Assembly: GCF_004000865.1 (NCBI RefSeq)
Contig: NZ_BIMB01000014.1
Coordinates: 1-64,000, forward strand
From: Paenibacillus elgii NBRC 100335
GTDB taxonomy: Bacteria; Bacillota; Bacilli; Paenibacillales; NBRC-103111
Length of the DNA stretch: 64,000 bases
Direction: 5' to 3'
Part shown: piece after piece, positions 8,488-17,141 of the stretch
Layout of the letters: the number at the start of each line of letters is the position of its first letter
Position numbering within the stretch: the stretch's first letter is position 1
Position numbers and translations under genes: made by a program
Notes under the pieces: generated by a model
Databases searched by the model: none
What the model was told of the DNA's origin: nothing
The model's input: only the letters and a program-made list of their open reading frames with translations

Positions 8488-8584
8488 TTCGCTCTGACGC
8501 TCCTCGCTCAGGATGGAAAGCAAAGTCTCTTGCTCCAAGTTTGGTGTAAAAGGCGGCAGATTATACGAAGGAGGAATCCGCTGG

Positions 8585-10054
8585 ATGAAAAATCATCGCA
8601 TTCGTTTACGCCATACGGTCGGCGGGCTGGTCGCCGGGATTTTGCTCACACTTGCCTCCGGCGCCCCCGCCCAAGCCGAAGAAACGCCTGTCCCGATGCA
8701 GCTTCCTTCGTTCCCTGTTCAAGTGAACGGCCTCAAGATCGACAACGAGCGAAGCCCTTATCCCGTATTGACGTATAACAATATGGTCTATCTTCCGGTA
8801 AAGCCATTCGCGGACACCCTCGGGCTTGAAGTGGTTTGGGACGCCGCCCGCGGGCTTAAAATTACCCGCCGCGAGCGCCCTTCGGCGATAAGGCCGACTG
8901 TTGAATCGAAGGACAAAGCATCCGTAAGCCGGCGTTATGATGCCGTACTGCCCGGGTTCCCTATCGAAGTGAACGGAAAATCGATTAACAATGCCGCCGA
9001 GCCGTATCCCCTGCTGCTGGTGGATAACGTTTCCTATTTTCCGATGACCTGGCGTTTTACCCGTAACGAGTTCGGTTGGCGGACGGATTGGAGTGCGAAG
9101 GAAGGATTTCAGCTTACAACGGAGCAGCAAAAGGTGCTTCACCGCATTATTGCCGAGGATACGGAAGCGCTTTACGTGGAAGCCGAGTCGAACCGGATGC
9201 TGAAGGTAAACAAAGATTTGAAAGGCGATCCGTCTCCGGTAGACGACAAAGCGAAAGCTAACGTGAGTCAGTTAGCGGAAAAGCGGAAGCCCGGCGTGCC
9301 TTTTGCCGGAGACCCGAAGCAAGCCGCCGTACGCCTGGGGGATTCGGTCTATTACGACAACATCGAACTGATGTCGCTCAAGCCCATTTTGGAAAAAGCC
9401 GCCGCCTTCTACGAATCGCAAACGGAATATGTAAATAAAGGACTGGACGTACAATCCAAAATTATGAAGCTCGACGACCGGACGGTGCTCGCCGTCATCT
9501 CGATCTCCAGCTTTCTGCATATCCCGGCTCCTTACACGCCCTATACGCACGAGGCTTTCGTCATTCGGGACGGGAAAGCTTCATCCGTGCCGGATTTGAC
9601 CCAAGTGCCGACCCGCGTCGTCCGCAACCCGGACGGTTCGTTCTGGATCGTCAGCGAAGCGGCAGACCGGATGACAAGCCGGACGCCGAACGTAAACGGT
9701 CAACTCGCGCTGCTGGACACCTCAGGACAGCTTCACGGCATGAACACGAAGCTTGGGGAAAAAGACATCGATCTGCTGGCTGCTACCGCCGACGGCTTGA
9801 CGGTCAAAGCCTACAACAACCGTTTTAAAGCTTACCATAACAGCTTCATTCCGCTTGACGCGGAAGAACGGGAGACGTACTATCTTCTGGACCTGCAGGG
9901 GAATGGAACGCGGTTGTTTCTGTACAAAGGAGCAGGCAGAGGCTACGTGGACAGCAAGGGGCATATTTACGTCGTAGACCGTCAGGTGAACCGTATCTCC
10001 GACCTGACGTCCGGTCAGAGCCGGACGTGGTGGGATTATGAGCTTAAACCGTAA
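8585..10054 (+). CDS. Exported protein with duplicated copper-amine-oxidase-N-like domains
   Basis: The start ATG 8585 follows GAAGGAGG. Residues 1-32 form a signal peptide ending in AQA-EE. Two copies of the copper amine oxidase N-terminal-like fold follow: one containing FPVQVNGLKIDN and MVYLPVKPFADTLGLEVVWD, and a second containing FPIEVNGKSINN and FPMTWRFTRNEFGWRTDW. The remaining 300 residues look beta-rich (repeated ILDLQGNGTRLFLYKG-like strands) and could be a propeller. In Firmicutes such domains are found on secreted or wall-associated proteins and bind no copper by themselves. It is divergent from the RND exporter with about 100 bases between them. Substrate unknown. Confidence 0.82.
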   Translation: MKNHRIRLRHTVGGLVAGILLTLASGAPAQAEETPVPMQLPSFPVQVNGLKIDNERSPYPVLTYNNMVYLPVKPFADTLGLEVVWDAARGLKITRRERPSAIRPTVESKDKASVSRRYDAVLPGFPIEVNGKSINNAAEPYPLLLVDNVSYFPMTWRFTRNEFGWRTDWSAKEGFQLTTEQQKVLHRIIAEDTEALYVEAESNRMLKVNKDLKGDPSPVDDKAKANVSQLAEKRKPGVPFAGDPKQAAVRLGDSVYYDNIELMSLKPILEKAAAFYESQTEYVNKGLDVQSKIMKLDDRTVLAVISISSFLHIPAPYTPYTHEAFVIRDGKASSVPDLTQVPTRVVRNPDGSFWIVSEAADRMTSRTPNVNGQLALLDTSGQLHGMNTKLGEKDIDLLAATADGLTVKAYNNRFKAYHNSFIPLDAEERETYYLLDLQGNGTRLFLYKGAGRGYVDSKGHIYVVDRQVNRISDLTSGQSRTWWDYELKP

Positions 10055-10064
10055 CATCAAGCTT

Positions 10065-10123
10065 AAAAAGGCTATTCCCGTTGATCGGCACAAGAAGCCG
10101 GAGATCGGGGAATAGCCTTTTTT
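10065..10123. terminator. Bidirectional terminator between the 8585-10054 gene and engB
   Basis: AAAAAGGCTATTCCC and GGGAATAGCCTTTTTT form a 15-bp stem usable from both strands, between convergent genes. Confidence 0.85.
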
Positions 10124-10149
10124 GGTTTTCCGCCCTTCGAGGGGCGTAT

Positions 10150-10800
10150 TTAATGTTCTTGCTCGGCGGATTTGGTCTGCGTCTCGGGCTGGTCCTCCAC
10201 AGTCGTATCGGCGCCATAGCCGATCTTCTGCTCGATGATCTGCCACAGCTCGTCTTTCCCGAGTCCCAATTCGGACGAAAATAGGACGACCGGGTCCGAC
10301 TTGTCCGTTCCCAGCGTTTCCTTGACGATCTTGACATGCTGCTGCCATTTGCTGCGCGGAATTTTATCCGCTTTCGTCGTTACGATGCAAAGCGGCGTGC
10401 CGTGATGCTTCAGCCACGAATACATCGCTTGGTCGTCCTTGGACGGCGGATGGCGAAGATCGATCACGAGCAGCACCAGCTTCAAAAATTCCCGGTGAAG
10501 CAAATAATTTTCGATAAATTTGCCCCATTTTTCACGTTCCGTTTTGGATACCTGCGCATACCCATACCCCGGCAAATCGACGAAAAACAAATCGGAATTA
10601 ATTTTGTAATAGTTCAACTGCTGTGTCTTGCCGGGCTTGGAGCTGGTACGAGCCAAGTTTTTGCGGTTGATCATCCGGTTGATCAGCGAAGACTTCCCTA
10701 CATTGGAACGCCCTGCCAGAGCAATCTCCGGCAAGGCATCCATAGGGTACTGGCTCGGACCAACCGCGCTGATGATGAATTCAGCTTGATTGACTTTCAT
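10150..10800 (-). CDS. engB: Ribosome-biogenesis GTPase EngB/YsxC
   Basis: This small TrmE-Era-type GTPase is needed for assembly of the 50S subunit. The G-motifs are all present: GRSNVGKSS (G1), T in [11 protein letters not shown] (G2), DLPGYG (G3) and TKAD (G4), with SSELGLG near G5. About 216 residues is slightly long because of an acidic tail ([19 protein letters not shown]). I use ATG 10800; a GTG nine bases upstream is possible and neither has a strong ribosome site. It lies 240 bp downstream of lonA, as in Bacillus, but that gap suggests it may have its own promoter. Confidence 0.95.
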   Translation of the reverse strand: MKVNQAEFIISAVGPSQYPMDALPEIALAGRSNVGKSSLINRMINRKNLARTSSKPGKTQQLNYYKINSDLFFVDLPGYGYAQVSKTEREKWGKFIENYLLHREFLKLVLLVIDLRHPPSKDDQAMYSWLKHHGTPLCIVTTKADKIPRSKWQQHVKIVKETLGTDKSDPVVLFSSELGLGKDELWQIIEQKIGYGADTTVEDQPETQTKSAEQEH

Positions 10801-11039
10801 GGATTTCACTCATTTCTTGGTGGAGCGTTGGGCTGGATGGAAAGGATATTATTTCTTCCTTTCTGCCGAACCGGAAAAAAATGGCTACTCCACCGCTCTT
10901 GAAATTCAAGTTGTCTATTATGATCCTTAGCGGATACAACTTGATTTCAAAGACGGCCGTAAACTTTCCGTATCCATTTCTTCCCTTCCTTTCGAAAAGA
11001 ACCAATAATAACCCAAACCATCTGACCCAACGCCTGTTA

Positions 11040-13370
11040 TTATACGCCTACAGGCTTGACCAGAGCGTGCTCGAGCACCTCATCCATATGCGCGACCGGG
11101 ATGAACGTCAGCTCGGAGCGCACGCTCTCGGGAATTTCTTCGATGTCTTTGGCATTATCCTTCGGCAGCAGAACCGTACGGATGCCGGCGCGGTGAGCGG
11201 CCATAGCTTTTTCCTTCAAGCCGCCGATCGGGAGCACCCGGCCGCGAAGCGTGATCTCGCCCGTCATCGCGACGTGACGCGAGACCGGGATATTGGTCAA
11301 GGCCGAGATGAGCGCCGTGCCCATCGCAATGCCGGCGGATGGTCCATCCTTCGGGATGGCGCCTTCCGGCATGTGGACGTGGACATCGTATTTTTCATGG
11401 AAATCCGGCTGAATTCCGAATTGCTCGACCCGCGAACGGGTGTAGCTGAAAGCCGCCTGAGCGGATTCCTTCATGACATCTCCAAGCTTTCCGGTAAGCG
11501 TCAGCTTGCCGCTGCCTGGCATCACCGTCACTTCGATAACGAGCGTGACCCCGCCGACCTCCGTCCAGGCAAGCCCGGTCACCGCGCCAACCTGATCGCG
11601 CTCCTCCACCATGCCGTAGCGGAATTTCGGCTGGCCGAGATACTCCTTCAGGTTGTCGGCTTTCAGATGCACGGTAGAGGCCCCGCCGACAATTTCCTTG
11701 GCGGCCTTCCGACAGATGGACGAAATTTGCTGCTCCAGGTTGCGGACGCCGGCCTCGCGCGTATATTCGCGCACCGTGCTCATGAGGGCGTCTTCGTCTA
11801 TGACGAGCTGACCGTCCTGCAGCCCGTGATTTTCCTGCTGCTTCGGCAGCAAATAATTGCGCGCAATATGCAGCTTTTCGATTTCCGTATATCCCGGAAT
11901 GTACAGCACTTCCATCCGGTCAAGCAGCGGCCGCGGGATGTTGTGCACGGCGTTGGCCGTCGTCACGAACATGACGTTGGACAGGTCGAACGGCACTTCG
12001 ACGAAGTGGTCGCTGAACGTGCTGTTTTGTTCCGGGTCCAATACTTCCAGCAGAGCGGAAGCCGGGTCGCCGCGAAAATCCATCGCCATTTTATCGATTT
12101 CATCCAGCAGGAAGACGGGATTGTTCGTTCCCGCGTTTTTCATCCCTTGAATAATCCGGCCTGGCATCGCGCCCACATACGTACGGCGGTGTCCGCGGAT
12201 TTCCGCTTCGTCGCGCACGCCGCCCAAAGAAATGCGCACGAACTGCCGGTCGAGCGACCTGGCGATCGAACGGGCGATCGACGTCTTCCCGACCCCCGGA
12301 GGGCCGACGAGACACAGAATCGGTCCTTTGAGCTTCTTGACCAGCTTTTGCACGGCCAAATATTCAAGGACGCGCTCTTTCGGCTTCTCCAAGCCGTAAT
12401 GATCCTGGTTCAGAATCTCCTCGGCCTTACGGATATCGAGGTCGTCTTCGGTCGATTGGGACCAAGGCAAGCCAAGCAGCCAATCGATGTAGTTGCGGAT
12501 GACCGAGCCTTCGGCGGAAGTCGCCGGCATCTTCTCCAACCGGTCGATTTCCTTCTCGATCTTTTCCCTCACCTTCTCAGGCACGTCGCTTTGTGCAAGC
12601 TGGTTGCGCAGCTCCTCGACTTCGCCGGCCCGTCCCTCTTTATCCCCGAGCTCTTTCTGAATCGCCTTCATTTGCTCGCGCAAATAATATTCCTTCTGCG
12701 TCTTCTCCATCTGCTTCTTGACGCGCTGGCTGATCTTGCGTTCGAGCTCAAGCACCTCGCGCTCGTTGTTCAGGATGGCAAGAAGCTTCTCAAGCCGCAT
12801 CCGGACATCGACGGTTTCCAAAATTTCCTGCTTATCTTTAATTTTTAACGATAAATGACTGCAAATCACGTCCGCGAGCCGCCCCGGTTCGTCAATATCG
12901 GATACGGCAGCCAACGTCTCCGGGGTCACTTTTTTCGAAAGATTGATATAATGTTCGAATTGGTTCAGCACCGTGCGCATCAGCGCGTCGATTTCGGGAT
13001 CGGACGTTTCCTGCTCGGGAAGCTCCCTGACATGAACCTCGTAGTATTCGTCGTTAACCAGAAATTCCGCAATTTCGGCGCGAACGACGCCTTCCACAAG
13101 CACGCGGATCGTTCCGTTCGGCAGCTTGAGCATTTGCCGCACTTTCGATATTGTGCCGATCCGGTAAATATCCTCGGTCTTCGGCTCCTCGATGTTAACC
13201 TCGGATTGCGAGCACAGCAGGATCATGCTGTCTTCGACCATAGCCTTCTCCAGGGCCCGTACCGACTTCTCCCTGCCTACGTCCAAATGCAGAACCATGC
13301 TCGGATACACGAGCAGCCCCCGGAGCGGAAGCAGCGGCAAGCGTCGCAATTTCTGTTTGCTCGTTCCCAT
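11040..13370 (-). CDS. lon: ATP-dependent protease LonA
   Basis: Cytosolic AAA+ serine protease of 776 residues. The N-terminal substrate-binding domain begins [19 protein letters not shown]; a coiled-coil linker follows; Walker [10 protein letters not shown] and Walker B FLLDEID mark the ATPase; the proteolytic dyad is Ser in PKDGPSAG and Lys in [14 protein letters not shown]. The start is ATG 13370 with GGAGGT eight bases before; a longer frame from 13403 lacks a site. It is 120 bp downstream of lonB and has its own candidate promoter, in line with lonA being a vegetative/stress gene while lonB is sporulation-linked in Bacillus. Confidence 0.96.
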   Translation of the reverse strand: MGTSKQKLRRLPLLPLRGLLVYPSMVLHLDVGREKSVRALEKAMVEDSMILLCSQSEVNIEEPKTEDIYRIGTISKVRQMLKLPNGTIRVLVEGVVRAEIAEFLVNDEYYEVHVRELPEQETSDPEIDALMRTVLNQFEHYINLSKKVTPETLAAVSDIDEPGRLADVICSHLSLKIKDKQEILETVDVRMRLEKLLAILNNEREVLELERKISQRVKKQMEKTQKEYYLREQMKAIQKELGDKEGRAGEVEELRNQLAQSDVPEKVREKIEKEIDRLEKMPATSAEGSVIRNYIDWLLGLPWSQSTEDDLDIRKAEEILNQDHYGLEKPKERVLEYLAVQKLVKKLKGPILCLVGPPGVGKTSIARSIARSLDRQFVRISLGGVRDEAEIRGHRRTYVGAMPGRIIQGMKNAGTNNPVFLLDEIDKMAMDFRGDPASALLEVLDPEQNSTFSDHFVEVPFDLSNVMFVTTANAVHNIPRPLLDRMEVLYIPGYTEIEKLHIARNYLLPKQQENHGLQDGQLVIDEDALMSTVREYTREAGVRNLEQQISSICRKAAKEIVGGASTVHLKADNLKEYLGQPKFRYGMVEERDQVGAVTGLAWTEVGGVTLVIEVTVMPGSGKLTLTGKLGDVMKESAQAAFSYTRSRVEQFGIQPDFHEKYDVHVHMPEGAIPKDGPSAGIAMGTALISALTNIPVSRHVAMTGEITLRGRVLPIGGLKEKAMAAHRAGIRTVLLPKDNAKDIEEIPESVRSELTFIPVAHMDEVLEHALVKPVGV

Positions 13371-13412
13371 CCGCGAGCACCTCCAGACTATACTTACATG
13401 CATGTGATTTAC

Positions 13413-13442
13413 ATTTTATCAAAATTGATTTTAAAACACCAA
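13413..13442 (-). promoter_or_regulatory. Candidate promoter of lonA
   Basis: On the minus strand TTGGTG (13442-13437), 18-bp spacer, TAAAAT (13418-13413). A 10-bp palindrome ACATGCATGT lies 8 to 17 bases downstream of the -10. Confidence 0.4.
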
Positions 13443-13490
13443 TCGGGGGCGGCAGTTTCCGCTCTTACGAACAAAGAGACGCCAACCGCT

Positions 13491-15197
13491 CTATTCGAGC
13501 GCATCGGCGTGCAGAATCGTAACGGAGGCGCTGCTGACCGTCTCCTGAGGCGTGACAGGAGGCTCGGCAGCCAGATGGGCGCTTTCAATGCCCAGGGCAT
13601 GATGGAGAAGTTCCTCCACGGAATCGACCGGAATGACCTCCAATCCATTAAGCCCCGCAAAAACCTCCTGCCAGTTTTCCTTCGGAATGATGACTTTGGT
13701 CGCTCCGGCCTGAAAAGCAGCTTCAACCTTGGCGATAACGCCTCCTACCGGCTTCACCTTGCCGTGAATGCTGATTTCGCCGGTCATCGCCAGATGGTTG
13801 TCGACCGGAATTCGTTTGATGGCGGAAGCAATCGCCACGGCCATCGATACACCGGCCGACGGCCCGTCGATCGGAATGCCGCCCGGAAAATTGATATGCA
13901 TGTCGTAATCGTAAGGCTGCATGCCGAGCCGACGCAGGACGGTAAGCACGTTCTCGACGGAGCCGCGCGCCATGCTTTTGCGACGCAGCGTCCGCGACCC
14001 GCCGCCCATCTCTTCCTCATCCACGACGCCGGTAATCGTAAACTGGCCCGTACCCGGCTGCACCGCTGGAATGGTGCTCACTTCAATGTCAAGCAGCATT
14101 CCGAGATTCGGTCCGTATACGGCTAATCCGTTAACCAGCCCGATTTCCGGACGCTGGGGAACTTTTTTCTCCGGCCTCGGCGGAATTTGCGAGCTGTTGA
14201 CAACCCATTCGATGTCGGCGGCAGACAGCTCTCTCCGCTGATCGGTCAGCGCCATCCCCGCCGCCAGCTGAATAATGTTTACTGCTTCACGCCCGTTGGT
14301 CGCATATTTCTTGACAACCTCAATAGCGGAAGGACAGTCGGGAAATCCGATTTTTTTCAGCGCTTTGGCGGCAATCGAGCCGATTTCTTCCGGCAGCAGC
14401 GGACGGAAATAAATTTCCATACAACGCGAGCGGATCGCCGGAGGCAGCTCCTGCGGGTTGCGCGTCGTTGCGCCTACGAGCCGGAAATCCGCAGGCAGGC
14501 CATTCTGGAACACATCGTGAATATAACTCGGCACATTCGTGTCTTCGGAATTGTAATACGCGCTTTCCAAAAATACTTTGCGATCTTCAAGCACCTTTAA
14601 TAATTTATTCATCTGATGCGGATGCAATTCACCGATCTCGTCAATGAACAAAATCCCGCCGTGCGCCTTCGTCACTGCCCCGGGTTTCGGCTGCGGAATG
14701 CCGGCAACTCCCATGGCTCCCGCTCCTTGATAAATCGGGTCGTGAACCGAGCCGATTAACGGATCGGCAATACCCCGCTCATCAAACCGCGCCGTCGTCG
14801 CATCGATCTCGGTAAATTTGGCGTCCGGACGAAACGGCGATTCCGGATTTTTCTTCGCTTCCTCCAACACGACGCGAGCGGCGGCCGTTTTGCCTACGCC
14901 GGGCGGACCGTAGATGATCACGTGCTGCGGATTGGCGCCGCACAGCGCCGCTTTCAGAGCGCGCACCCCTTCCTTTTGTCCGACGATGTCCTCCATGGCA
15001 GTCGGTCTTGTTTTTTCGGCTAACGGTTTATTTAAAGAGACGGATCGCAGCCTGCGCAGCTTCTCCAGCTCTTTCTTCGACTCCTTGTCGACGGCGGAAC
15101 GGTTCGTTTGCTGGTTGCGCAGCAAATTCCAAAAATACATACCGATAACGATGGCAAAAAACAACTGGATAACCATCAAAACCACGCTGATATTCAA
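13491..15197 (-). CDS. lonB: Sporulation-type ATP-dependent protease LonB
   Basis: Membrane-anchored Lon relative of 568 residues. A single N-terminal membrane helix (VVLMVIQLFFAIVIGMYFW) is followed by an AAA+ domain with GPPGVGKTA and GGILFIDEIGELHPHQMNKL, then the Lon protease domain with Ser in IDGPSAGVSMA and Lys in KPVGGVIAKVEAAFQAG. It lacks the N-terminal LonA domain. The start is TTG 15197, eight bases after AGGAGGG. In B. subtilis LonB is made in the forespore under sigma-F; I could not pick a convincing sporulation promoter in the 160 bases upstream. Confidence 0.95.
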   Translation of the reverse strand: MNISVVLMVIQLFFAIVIGMYFWNLLRNQQTNRSAVDKESKKELEKLRRLRSVSLNKPLAEKTRPTAMEDIVGQKEGVRALKAALCGANPQHVIIYGPPGVGKTAAARVVLEEAKKNPESPFRPDAKFTEIDATTARFDERGIADPLIGSVHDPIYQGAGAMGVAGIPQPKPGAVTKAHGGILFIDEIGELHPHQMNKLLKVLEDRKVFLESAYYNSEDTNVPSYIHDVFQNGLPADFRLVGATTRNPQELPPAIRSRCMEIYFRPLLPEEIGSIAAKALKKIGFPDCPSAIEVVKKYATNGREAVNIIQLAAGMALTDQRRELSAADIEWVVNSSQIPPRPEKKVPQRPEIGLVNGLAVYGPNLGMLLDIEVSTIPAVQPGTGQFTITGVVDEEEMGGGSRTLRRKSMARGSVENVLTVLRRLGMQPYDYDMHINFPGGIPIDGPSAGVSMAVAIASAIKRIPVDNHLAMTGEISIHGKVKPVGGVIAKVEAAFQAGATKVIIPKENWQEVFAGLNGLEVIPVDSVEELLHHALGIESAHLAAEPPVTPQETVSSASVTILHADALE

Positions 15198-15376
15198 TCT
15201 AATCCCTCCTGTTACTCACGGCCGCCAGAACGGCCGCTACGGCATTCATATAATTGGTAGTATTGCCCTGTCATGGTAGCATTAATCGCTGCACTTTAAG
15301 AAACTTTTTGGGGAATGCTAAAGCCATGTATACGAAATAAGCTGCGGACGATTTTATGCGAAAGGAGGGGCGGCGG

Positions 15377-16117
15377 ATGTCGTGGCCGAATTTATGGAAT
15401 CAGGCGATGAAACTTGTCATTGCCGCAATGCTGGCGCTGACCGTTCTGACTTTCCAAGCCGGACGTGCAGGAGCAGCGGTGCCTGAATCCTTGTATTTGC
15501 CGGAGCTGAAATCTGCCAATCCCGCCATAACGAGCGTCGACGTCTTAATCGATGTAGGACACGGCGGAATCGACGGGGGCACCTCGTATGGTGACTTGCT
15601 GGAAAAAGACATCAATTTGACGATCGCCAAAAAAACGTACGAGACTTTGCGCAGAAAAGGGTACGTCGTCTTAATGAACCGGATGGACGATTACGCGCTA
15701 AGCGGAGAAAATTTATGGTTGAAAAGCCGTTCGAGACATATCAAGGACTTGGCCCAGCGCAGCCATCTGTGCAATGAGATCAAGCCCAAAATTATGATCA
15801 GCCTGCACGTCAACTCTGCCCGCCATTCTTCGAAACGGGGCGCAATCGTCATTCATCAAATAAAACCGCAAAGCGAGCAGCTCGCAAAATCCGTGCAAGC
15901 AGCGCTGAACGCGTTATATGGTACGAGCGACGAGCCTGTGCCTAGCCGCACGTTTTATTTGTTAAAATATTCGAAGGCGCCAACGGTTATCGTTGAAATG
16001 GGTTTTATTACGAATGCCGAAGACCGCCGGATGCTTACCGAGGCCCAGTCCCAGCTGCGTATTGCGGAAGCAATCGCTGCGGGCGTCGAGCAGTACTTGC
16101 AGCAGCAAAAAAAGTAA
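15377..16117 (+). CDS. N-acetylmuramoyl-L-alanine amidase, Amidase_3 family, CwlD-like
   Basis: Exported zinc amidase of 246 residues that cuts the bond between muramic acid and the stem peptide. A hydrophobic signal segment (residues about 10-35, ending GRAGAAVP) is followed by the Amidase_3 fold: zinc ligand His in DVGHGGIDGG, Glu in LLEKDINLT, His in ISLHVNS and the catalytic Glu in VEMGFITN. Size and lack of binding repeats match CwlD, which makes muramic-delta-lactam in spore cortex; the neighbouring lonB supports a spore role but this is inference. Start ATG 15377 lies six bases after AGGAGGGG. Confidence 0.88.
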   Translation: MSWPNLWNQAMKLVIAAMLALTVLTFQAGRAGAAVPESLYLPELKSANPAITSVDVLIDVGHGGIDGGTSYGDLLEKDINLTIAKKTYETLRRKGYVVLMNRMDDYALSGENLWLKSRSRHIKDLAQRSHLCNEIKPKIMISLHVNSARHSSKRGAIVIHQIKPQSEQLAKSVQAALNALYGTSDEPVPSRTFYLLKYSKAPTVIVEMGFITNAEDRRMLTEAQSQLRIAEAIAAGVEQYLQQQKK

Positions 16118-16164
16118 AAGACCGCGTCGACAAGCCAATTTCACGTGGCGCGCGGTCTTTTTTT
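16116..16164. terminator. Terminator between amidase gene and the YibQ-like gene
   Basis: AAAAGACCGCG pairs with CGCGGTCTTTTTTT across a 24-base loop; convergent genes on both sides. Confidence 0.8.
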
Positions 16165-16176
16165 GCATTGGGACCA

Positions 16177-16953
16177 TTATTTCATCATTTGCGATGCCGG
16201 TACGAACTGTCCGCCAAGCTGCTGCAGGGTCGGAATCGATTGTTTTAAAATTTCGGAGGTATGCTTCCCCGGCGGACCGACATGACCGATGACAATCGTG
16301 CTGTCATTCTCGCGAACGAGCTTCTGCAGCTTTACCGCCTGCTTGAGTATATGGCTCCGGGTGTAAGTATCATCCATGAACAAATTATTTTCCGCTGTGC
16401 GCACACCGATTTCTTTCGCCAGCTTACCGATGACGCTTTTGTCGGTCGTCCTGCTGTCCAAAAAATACAAGTTGCGCTCTTTGCATACGGTCAGCACGAT
16501 GCGCATGACCCGTTCGTCGGATGTCGCCTTCGATCCCATGTGATTATTGATGCCTACCGCATGCGGCACATCCTCAATGGCGGCAATGACTCTTCGCCGG
16601 ATTTCATCGTCGGGAAGTCTCGTGGTTATCGCACCCGGACCGAGCCATTCCGGCTTTCCGTTCCGCGGCTCCATCGGCAGGTGTACGATGACTTCCTTGC
16701 CAAGCTTATGCGCCCATTCCGCATCACGCTTCGTTGTCGGCAAAAAAGGCATGACCGCCGCGACAAACGGAATCGGCAGCTCCATCATTTGCTCGGTGCC
16801 TGCTTGACCGTTGCCGAAATCGTCGATGACGACGGCGATTTGCTTCGTTCCTGCCGCCGGGTCAACGGCTATGTAATGACCGGCTGCGGTGACCGGAATG
16901 ATGAGACATAGACAAAGCCATCCTGTGACGGACGCCCACCATTTCCTTCTCAT
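16177..16953 (-). CDS. Divergent polysaccharide deacetylase family protein (YibQ/DUF610)
   Basis: Exported protein of 258 residues; the start ATG 16953 is seven bases after AAGGAGGT. Signal peptide about residues 1-27 (WLCLCLIIPVTAAG). The fold signature IAVVIDDFGNG, then AVMPFLPTTKRDAEWAHKLGKEVIVHLPMEP, GINNHMGSKAT, YFLDSRTT and GHVGPPG matches the divergent deacetylase family seen with envelope-division genes in Gram-negatives. In the family the active-site Asp and His are partly replaced, so enzyme activity is uncertain. It is divergent from the metalloprotease gene at 17142. Confidence 0.85.
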   Translation of the reverse strand: MRRKWWASVTGWLCLCLIIPVTAAGHYIAVDPAAGTKQIAVVIDDFGNGQAGTEQMMELPIPFVAAVMPFLPTTKRDAEWAHKLGKEVIVHLPMEPRNGKPEWLGPGAITTRLPDDEIRRRVIAAIEDVPHAVGINNHMGSKATSDERVMRIVLTVCKERNLYFLDSRTTDKSVIGKLAKEIGVRTAENNLFMDDTYTRSHILKQAVKLQKLVRENDSTIVIGHVGPPGKHTSEILKQSIPTLQQLGGQFVPASQMMK

Positions 16954-17141
16954 GGACCGCACCTCCTTATCCGTAATGTCCTAACCTCATTGTTTGCATT
17001 ACGCCAAAAACCTATACGAAGGATTGCTAATTTTGGATTTTAGGTCCAGAAATTTTTATCCCTATTTGAAGGAAAAATGCAGTCTTGTTCGTCTATAGTT
17101 ATTGGAATTATTTGCATAGAGACAAGAAAGTGGGAGCTCAA

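Noticed and set aside
10881-12848. Long open frame of 655 codons on the plus strand across lonA
   Set aside because: Antisense shadow of lonA; Arg/His-rich, no ribosome site or motif.
15198-15376. Sigma-F or sigma-G promoter for lonB or the amidase
   Set aside because: Expected from Bacillus, but no -35/-10 pair with correct spacing could be defended.
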